DNA from: Planctomycetaceae bacterium
Lineage (GTDB): Bacteria; Planctomycetota; Planctomycetia; Planctomycetales; Planctomycetaceae
Length of the DNA stretch: 11,931 nt
Reading direction: 5' to 3'
NCBI GenBank assembly: GCA_015487825.1
Contig: WFOZ01000590.1
Location: 1 to 11,931 of the forward strand
In this document: positions 7,875 to 11,931 of the stretch, piece after piece
Layout of the letters: each line of letters begins with the position of its first letter
How positions within the stretch are numbered: the first letter of the stretch is position 1
Notes under the pieces: generated by a model
Databases searched by the model: none
Told to the model about the DNA's origin: nothing
What the model saw: only the letters and a program-made list of their open reading frames with translations
Position numbers and translations under genes: made by a program

Positions 7875-7926
7875 CGCGCAAATCAGCCGCCAGCGCGCTG
7901 GCGGCTGATTTGCGCGGTATTTTTCC
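7875..7926 (+). terminator. Perfect 42-bp palindrome followed by a T-tract
   Basis: Positions 7875-7916 form a perfect inverted repeat with 21-bp arms and no spacer, centred between 7895 and 7896. It is followed by ggtattttt (7917-7925), which makes it terminator-like on the plus strand. No T-tract follows on the minus strand. Because it lies upstream of the BON gene it could end a short leader RNA or act as an attenuator. Alternatively it may be two fused inverted copies of the local GC-rich repeat family, since its right arm contains tggcggctga, close to tgcggctga of the dispersed repeat. Confidence 0.45.
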
Positions 7927-7974
7927 GGTTTGGTATCTGGGAGTAACTCATCATAGCTGGACAGCACCAGATTA

Positions 7975-7996
7975 GCGGCTAACGCCGTGCGGCTGA
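7975..7996 (+). repeat. GC-rich dispersed repeat, copy 2
   Basis: This copy has the form gcggc-taac-gccgtgcggctga and matches 391-412 at 20 of 22 positions, the loop being the only difference. It ends 33 bases before the BON gene start, so it lies in that gene's 5' leader if the gene is transcribed from further upstream. A small stem (cggc with gccg) could form in RNA. Confidence 0.55.
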
Positions 7997-8014
7997 CTGC
8001 TCGTTCTGAAAATC

Positions 8015-8021
8015 AGGAAAG
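8015..8021 (+). promoter_or_regulatory. Ribosome binding site of the BON-domain gene
   Basis: The purine-rich AGGAAAG, eight bases before the ATG at 8030-8032, is a reasonable Shine-Dalgarno sequence. It supports this start, which also places a clean signal peptide at the N terminus. Confidence 0.55.
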
Positions 8022-8029
8022 AAGTTCTC

Positions 8030-8617
8030 ATGCGTTACTTTTTGAATTTGTTATTTTCAATCTGCCTGCTTCTGATATTGAGTAATTCAGCATCTGCACA
8101 GTTATTTGGTGAACGTACACTGGGACGGAATCTCAGCCGTCGGCAACCGGCTTCCATGAATACTGCAGGAACGGTTGATTCAAGTCGACGATTTGTTCGT
8201 GGGCAAAGAAGAAGCAGCGATTTTATCGGGGCCAACAAACCAGGTACACAATCATTTGTGGGCAGGGAACAGGCATCACCGGGGGGACCGGTTACATCTT
8301 CGGTTACCGGTTTGCGTGAACAGCGTGTGCGTTCAGTCAATCAACCCCGGCGTGTTTCCAGAAACGGTCGTTACCCGGAACGTTTGAGTATCAGTTTTGA
8401 TACTCCGGCTGCAAAGAGAACATCGCCAACGGCCCTTTCAACGAATCTGCAATCAATTATTGAGCAGCGCGGGATTCAGATCGAGGTGTCTGCGGCAACG
8501 CATTCAGCGACTTTGCGAGGAGTGGTTTCCTCCGCACATGACCGCGAAATTGCGGAGTTGATCGTGCTGTTCGAACCCGGGATTGAAAAGGTTGAGAATG
8601 AGTTGAAGATTGAGTAG
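8030..8617 (+). CDS. Small exported BON-domain protein
   Basis: This 195-residue protein begins with a clear signal peptide (residues 1-23, SASA before Q24). The middle (about 24-135) is basic, rich in R, S, G and Q, and probably disordered. The C terminus (about 138-194) matches a BON domain: LQSIIEQRGIQIEV, then SATLRGVVSS, AHDREIAELIV, EPGIEKVENELKI. BON domains bind lipids or mediate assembly in periplasmic and outer-membrane proteins, and some occur in or beside secretins. The gene runs toward the secretin-lipoprotein pair and overlaps the lipoprotein gene tail-to-tail by 161 bp. It is also divergent from the giant gene, so its place suggests an accessory of the same envelope machine (inference). 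No terminator is visible after the stop. Confidence 0.82.
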   Translation: MRYFLNLLFSICLLLILSNSASAQLFGERTLGRNLSRRQPASMNTAGTVDSSRRFVRGQRRSSDFIGANKPGTQSFVGREQASPGGPVTSSVTGLREQRVRSVNQPRRVSRNGRYPERLSISFDTPAAKRTSPTALSTNLQSIIEQRGIQIEVSAATHSATLRGVVSSAHDREIAELIVLFEPGIEKVENELKIE

Positions 8618-9572
8618 CCGACTCTGCTTCCTCTGAGTGGCTTCGCTGTTGCCTCGTGTTGTATCGCTGTCGTGGGTTACCGCCGCTTACTCCTGAATAT
8701 CTCGTATTATTTTCCTCGGGAGCAAATAAATCTTCACTACTGAAACCGATGTCGCTGCCTTGCATATTGCGTTCGACAAAACTGTTTGGCAAGGAAATTT
8801 CTGACGTCTGTAAGTCGTGGGATCGTTCGTGCGGTATCTGTTCGCGGTATCGTACATACTCAGTTTGCTGAATCGGATACCTGCTTTGCTCAACGATTGC
8901 TTCATTCGTATATGCTTTGTGAGTCGCAGGCAACAGGTGAGAATTTTCTATGTTTTCTCTGATTGCTTTACTCTGCGTGAGATGTATACGGCTATTACCT
9001 TGCTTTGCCAGCATCGATTTCGGTTTCTTGATCGGGCCAGGAAGAACAACAGTAGTTGGTTCCGAATTAACTTCAGCTCCATTGACGCCGATAAATCGGA
9101 TAATGAGCGAAATACGCTCCTGCTCGCCACCGGCTGCATCCCAGGGAAGCCAGAAGTTGTAAGAGTGCCCGATTTTTGAGTTGCTGTAATGATCCTGTAG
9201 TTTGTCGGCTTTGAAGACATATTTGCGATCAGCCTGGCGGTTCGCAGCATCTTCGGTGTCATCCCAGGCGTACACAACCAGCGTTCCATCGACGCGGATT
9301 GATTTTTCTTTGTTTTCTCCGTAGAAAATAACCCGCCCGCCAAAACCACGTGTACCGGTTTTGCCAGCCTGATGAAGTACCGTGTCGGACCAGACAGGAA
9401 TAACCTGTAAAGGTGTTTTAAATTCCGGTTTCTCTTCAAACATTGTAAAAGATTTCAGGTCCATCGTAGTGCAACCACTGCTAATCAGCATTAACAATAA
9501 TGCTGTTAAACGGAAGGAGAGAACCGGTTGATTAATGATACCTGTTAGAGATCTATCGCCACGTATGCTCAT
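8457..9572 (-). CDS. Outer-membrane lipoprotein coupled to the secretin gene
   Basis: This 371-residue protein has a basic N region, a hydrophobic stretch (about 20-30) and a lipobox LISSGC with the acylated cysteine at 34. The next residue is T rather than D, so no Lol-avoidance signal is seen and the outer membrane is likely. Residues about 45-170 form the conserved part (IPVWSDTVLHQ, RGFGGRVIFYG, GTLVVYAWDD, YNFWLPWDAAGG, ISLIIRFIG), probably a beta-rich fold. I associate this type with planctomycete secretin loci from memory but know no assigned function. Residues about 175-371 are polar, rich in R, Q, S and N, and probably disordered. Its ATG overlaps the secretin stop as ATGA, with GGGAGG six bases upstream, indicating translational coupling and a possible pilotin-like or stabilising role for the secretin. 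Oddly, the last 53 codons are antisense to the BON domain, and the stop is at 8457-8459. Confidence 0.85.
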   Translation of the reverse strand: MSIRGDRSLTGIINQPVLSFRLTALLLMLISSGCTTMDLKSFTMFEEKPEFKTPLQVIPVWSDTVLHQAGKTGTRGFGGRVIFYGENKEKSIRVDGTLVVYAWDDTEDAANRQADRKYVFKADKLQDHYSNSKIGHSYNFWLPWDAAGGEQERISLIIRFIGVNGAEVNSEPTTVVLPGPIKKPKSMLAKQGNSRIHLTQSKAIRENIENSHLLPATHKAYTNEAIVEQSRYPIQQTEYVRYREQIPHERSHDLQTSEISLPNSFVERNMQGSDIGFSSEDLFAPEENNTRYSGVSGGNPRQRYNTRQQRSHSEEAESATQSSTHSQPFQSRVRTARSTPQFRGHVRRKPLLAKSLNALPQTPRSESRAAQ

Positions 9573-11931
9573 TGCAAACCTCCCTGTCCTTTTTCAGCGG
9601 GTACCATCGGAAGCCGGGGAGTAGAACTTGGCGACTGAGAGTATGTTGCAGCTGGGACTGGAAGCGGGGTCATTTCGCGTCCTTCAATATTTTGTGGCGA
9701 GTGATTCTGAGAACGCCCGGGAGGTGATAGTTTTCCCGGTTCCTGTAGCTGGATTGATTCTGCACCGGGATCGTCATCAGGATAGATCACTTCAATTCCG
9801 GAATCGTCTTTAGGGACAGAAAGTTCTGCTCCTCCTTCAAGCCAGTTAAACACATCTGAAGTGACCCACGACATCCGTGAAACTTCGAGTTGCTTGATGT
9901 ACTCTGCTTCGTTTTCGTTTCGAACGATGTGAGGCGTAAGGATAATCAACAGCTCTTTACGGACATTCGATGAACTGTCGTATCGGAAAAGTTTCCCGAC
10001 AGCAGGCAGATTTCCCAGCCAGGGTACTTTTCGGGTAAACGAAGTATTACTCGAAGTAATTAAACCGCCGATCACAATCGTCTGCCCACTAGCTGCGCTG
10101 ACTGTCGTTTGAGCAGTAATGATGTTAACCCGGGGCGATCTGATGATTGAACCTTCTGCTGAAACAGAAACAGGAATTCCTTCCTGCTCCGGTCCAATTT
10201 CAGATTTCTCTGCATCAATTTCCATTACTACATTTCCATCAGGGCTGATGCGTGGGGTCACTCCCAGAATCAGGCCAACATTCTCCATTTGAATATTATT
10301 GACCTGGCCGATTTGATTGAGTTGCGTTCCCACAATTCTTGGAACACGCTGCCCGACCTGAATGAATGCAGGCTGGTTGTCGAGTGTCATCACTTGCGGA
10401 CGGCTCAGAATTTCGAGACTTTTCGATTGCTCCAAAGCACGTAATAACATGCTGACATTAGCACTGCTGGCCGAAAGAACCAGACCACCATAATCGAGAT
10501 CTCCGTTAACTCGTCCCAGACTGAAGTTGGACAACCCCTGCCCGCCCACATTGCCTCTGCCTGCCAGCGATTGCGTACTGCCACTGTTGCCTAAAGGATT
10601 ATTATTAAAATCAAAGCCAGGCGTATTGGTCGCACCGACAATCGTATCCTGTGTCGTTGTCTGAACACCTCCAGGGGTTGACAAACTGGTTGATGTCGTG
10701 GTGGTCAGCAGGTCTCCCAGCAAACTGCGATCAAACAACAGCGAATCCTGAAGTCCCAGTTCGACGCCGAATTCATGCAGGTTATCAAGCTGAACTTCTG
10801 CAATAATGATCTGTATCATCACTTGTGGCGGTTGTTCATCCAGATTTTCGACCAGTTCGATAATCTGCTCAAAATATCGAGGCGTCGCGCTGATAATTAA
10901 AGAGTTACCAACCGGTTCTGCAACCACGACCACTTCCTGTTCGATCTGTTGAAAAGCATTTTGTCTTCCCGGGGCAGCCTGGGCAACAATCCGTTCGCTA
11001 CGTAAAAAATCGTTGACAGCTCTCGCGACATCGGTTGCCGGTGAGTTTTTCAGTCTGAAAACTTTATTGATGCGTTCCTGTGATTCTGTCTGGTCGAGCC
11101 GCAGCAGAAGCGCTTCGACAATCTTCAAGTCTCCTGAAGTTCCCGTGGCAATAATATTGTTAGTTCGGACATCAACAGAAAACCGAACCGGCACCAGCGT
11201 TGTTTCGCCCTCTGCGGTTGCCAGTTGCGGGATGGATGATGCCCCGGCCGCCGGGAACAATGTGCGGAGTAATGCAACCATATCGCTGGCGTCGCCATTG
11301 GTAATATGGAAAATTTTAATTTGTGCATTGTCGCTGGGAGACTCATCCAGCGATCGTATCAGTTGTTCAACAAGAGGCAAACTGTCTGCCGGTCCGGTGA
11401 TGAAAATACTGTTTGTTCTTACATCCGGCGTTAATGTCACATCATCAAGCAGACCGGAAGTCATCATCTGCTTCCCATTTGGGCCAACCATCAACATTTC
11501 TAACGCGGCGTTTCGTTTTCCTGTTGTTCCTCCTTTAGCTGCAGCAATTGCGGTCGTGATGGTCTGAGCCACATTAGTCGCCAGGGAGTTTTTCAGCTTA
11601 ATCAGTTTTGCCTGCTTCACTGATTTAGAAGTGCCGACATCAAGCCGGGCGACTAATTCAGCAACCTCCTGCATGTCTCGAGGTGAAGCGTTAACAATGA
11701 CAGAGTTGGTTCGTAAATTCGCAGTCACATTCACTTCCGGACCTAGACCACCTCGTCCGTTGAGAAATTGTTCGATAGTTGTTTGTACTTCGCGAGCAGG
11801 AGCATTTTTCAACGCAAAGATCTGCATCTGCGATTTTGACATAACCGGTTGATCAAGTTCCCCAATTAATTTTTTAGCGGCCTTAACTGCTTCCCCCCAG
11901 CCAATTAAAAGTAGAGCGTTCGGCTTAACAA
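9569..11931 (-). CDS. Secretin (GspD/PilQ type), N terminus beyond the right edge
   Basis: Secretins form the outer-membrane multimeric gate of type II secretion, type IV pilus and related systems. The methionine at 11840-11842 is internal. The frame stays open to the edge and reads PNALLLIGWG, AVKAAKKLIGELDQP, the end of another N domain, so at least 786 residues are present. Counted from that internal methionine, four more Secretin_N domains follow (about 1-72, 73-170, 171-255, 256-342), each with a strand such as TNSVIVNASP or GNSLIISATP. The secretin domain runs from about 343 to 640, with ILSRPQVMTLDNQPAFIQVG, SGQTIVIGGLI and the C-terminal signature VPWLGNLPAVGKLFR to LIILTPHIV. It carries a T/S/G/N-rich insertion near 370-440. 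After residue 640 comes a Pro/Ser-rich tail of about 115 residues instead of a recognisable pilotin-binding helix. The stop codon overlaps the lipoprotein start. No gene symbol is given because the transport system is not shown. Confidence 0.95.
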   Translation of the reverse strand, partial: VKPNALLLIGWGEAVKAAKKLIGELDQPVMSKSQMQIFALKNAPAREVQTTIEQFLNGRGGLGPEVNVTANLRTNSVIVNASPRDMQEVAELVARLDVGTSKSVKQAKLIKLKNSLATNVAQTITTAIAAAKGGTTGKRNAALEMLMVGPNGKQMMTSGLLDDVTLTPDVRTNSIFITGPADSLPLVEQLIRSLDESPSDNAQIKIFHITNGDASDMVALLRTLFPAAGASSIPQLATAEGETTLVPVRFSVDVRTNNIIATGTSGDLKIVEALLLRLDQTESQERINKVFRLKNSPATDVARAVNDFLRSERIVAQAAPGRQNAFQQIEQEVVVVAEPVGNSLIISATPRYFEQIIELVENLDEQPPQVMIQIIIAEVQLDNLHEFGVELGLQDSLLFDRSLLGDLLTTTTSTSLSTPGGVQTTTQDTIVGATNTPGFDFNNNPLGNSGSTQSLAGRGNVGGQGLSNFSLGRVNGDLDYGGLVLSASSANVSMLLRALEQSKSLEILSRPQVMTLDNQPAFIQVGQRVPRIVGTQLNQIGQVNNIQMENVGLILGVTPRISPDGNVVMEIDAEKSEIGPEQEGIPVSVSAEGSIIRSPRVNIITAQTTVSAASGQTIVIGGLITSSNTSFTRKVPWLGNLPAVGKLFRYDSSSNVRKELLIILTPHIVRNENEAEYIKQLEVSRMSWVTSDVFNWLEGGAELSVPKDDSGIEVIYPDDDPGAESIQLQEPGKLSPPGRSQNHSPQNIEGREMTPLPVPAATYSQSPSSTPRLPMVPAEKGQGGLQ
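9579..9584 (-). promoter_or_regulatory. Ribosome binding site of the lipoprotein gene, inside the secretin gene
   Basis: GGGAGG, read on the minus strand, lies six bases before the lipoprotein ATG (9570-9572) and within the last codons of the secretin gene. Together with the ATGA overlap it supports this start and coupled translation. Confidence 0.75.

Larger units (their letters stand above)
7514..8029. other. Divergent intergenic region between the giant gene and the BON gene
   Basis: This 516-base gap separates two divergent genes and contains no credible gene. A 32-codon ATG frame at 7848-7946 crosses the palindrome and looks like chance. Between 7850 and 7996 three GC-rich repeat-like pieces are clustered: gctagcccacggtt (7850-7863), the palindrome (7875-7916) and the dispersed repeat (7975-7996). 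I could not find a convincing -35/-10 pair for the giant gene. The nearest minus-strand candidate (TTGCGA at 7592-7597, 17 bases, TACTTT at 7569-7574) is weak. Confidence 0.6.

Noticed and set aside
7848..7946. 32-codon ATG frame spanning the palindrome
   Set aside because: About half of it is the palindrome and repeat sequence, the Shine-Dalgarno-like AGAGG is too far from the ATG, and the peptide has no recognisable features.
8281..8330. Repeated cggttac and accggt motifs that look like a small hairpin or operator
   Set aside because: They lie in the coding sequence of the disordered middle of the BON protein and are explained by a repeated V-T/G codon pattern.
8948..9439. 163-codon minus-strand frame inside the lipoprotein gene
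   Set aside because: It is in a different frame from the lipobox-bearing protein and has no signal peptide or recognisable domain.
11013..11567. 184-codon plus-strand frame opposite the secretin
   Set aside because: Its S/T/V-rich composition is typical of an antisense shadow, and the minus strand encodes clear secretin N domains here.

Overview
The window looks like a chromosomal piece from a planctomycete, with base composition near the middle of the range, as in Gimesia-like members of Planctomycetales. That placement is inferred from the gene content and intergenic repeats: a bacterial secretin, a lipoprotein of a type I associate with planctomycete secretin loci, a BON-domain protein, a giant envelope protein, and GC-rich short repeats of the form gcggc-NNNN-gccgtgcggctga. 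No rRNA, tRNA, CRISPR array, transposase or phage gene is visible.

Layout, left to right. Positions 1-685 hold no convincing complete gene. They contain a candidate leftward promoter, a possible gene start running off the left edge, several small hairpins, one copy of a dispersed repeat, and a terminator-like hairpin downstream of the giant gene. Positions 686-7513 (minus strand) are one uninterrupted gene for a 2275-residue exported protein. It has a signal peptide, an LTxxQ-type helical segment, an STN/N0-like domain, an N1-like domain, and then about 28 tandem secretin-N-like (ring-building-motif) domains. It ends in half a domain and has no secretin beta-barrel. Positions 7514-8029 are a divergent intergenic region with a perfect 42-bp palindrome, a second repeat copy and a candidate promoter. 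Positions 8030-8617 (plus) encode a small exported BON-domain protein. Positions 8457-9572 (minus) encode a lipoprotein whose last 53 codons lie antisense to the BON domain. Positions 9569-11931 (minus) are a secretin that overlaps the lipoprotein gene by ATGA. Its frame is open to the right edge, so the methionine at 11842 is internal and the true start is outside the window.

How the parts may work together (inference). All four proteins carry export signals or belong to exported families. The secretin should form the outer-membrane ring, with at least four and a half N domains reaching into the periplasm. The translationally coupled lipoprotein is a candidate outer-membrane anchor or pilotin-like partner. 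The BON protein is a small periplasmic or outer-membrane-associated companion. The giant protein is built from the same kind of fold as the secretin's periplasmic rings, repeated about 28 times, so it could form or line a very long periplasmic stack, tether or ruler connected with the secretin. No ATPase, inner-membrane platform or pseudopilin gene is present here, so the window alone does not show a complete type II or type IV pilus system.

The most unusual item is the giant barrel-less array of ring-building motifs. It shows recent 198-bp tandem duplication, an older three-domain duplication, and a histidine at the same position in most repeats.
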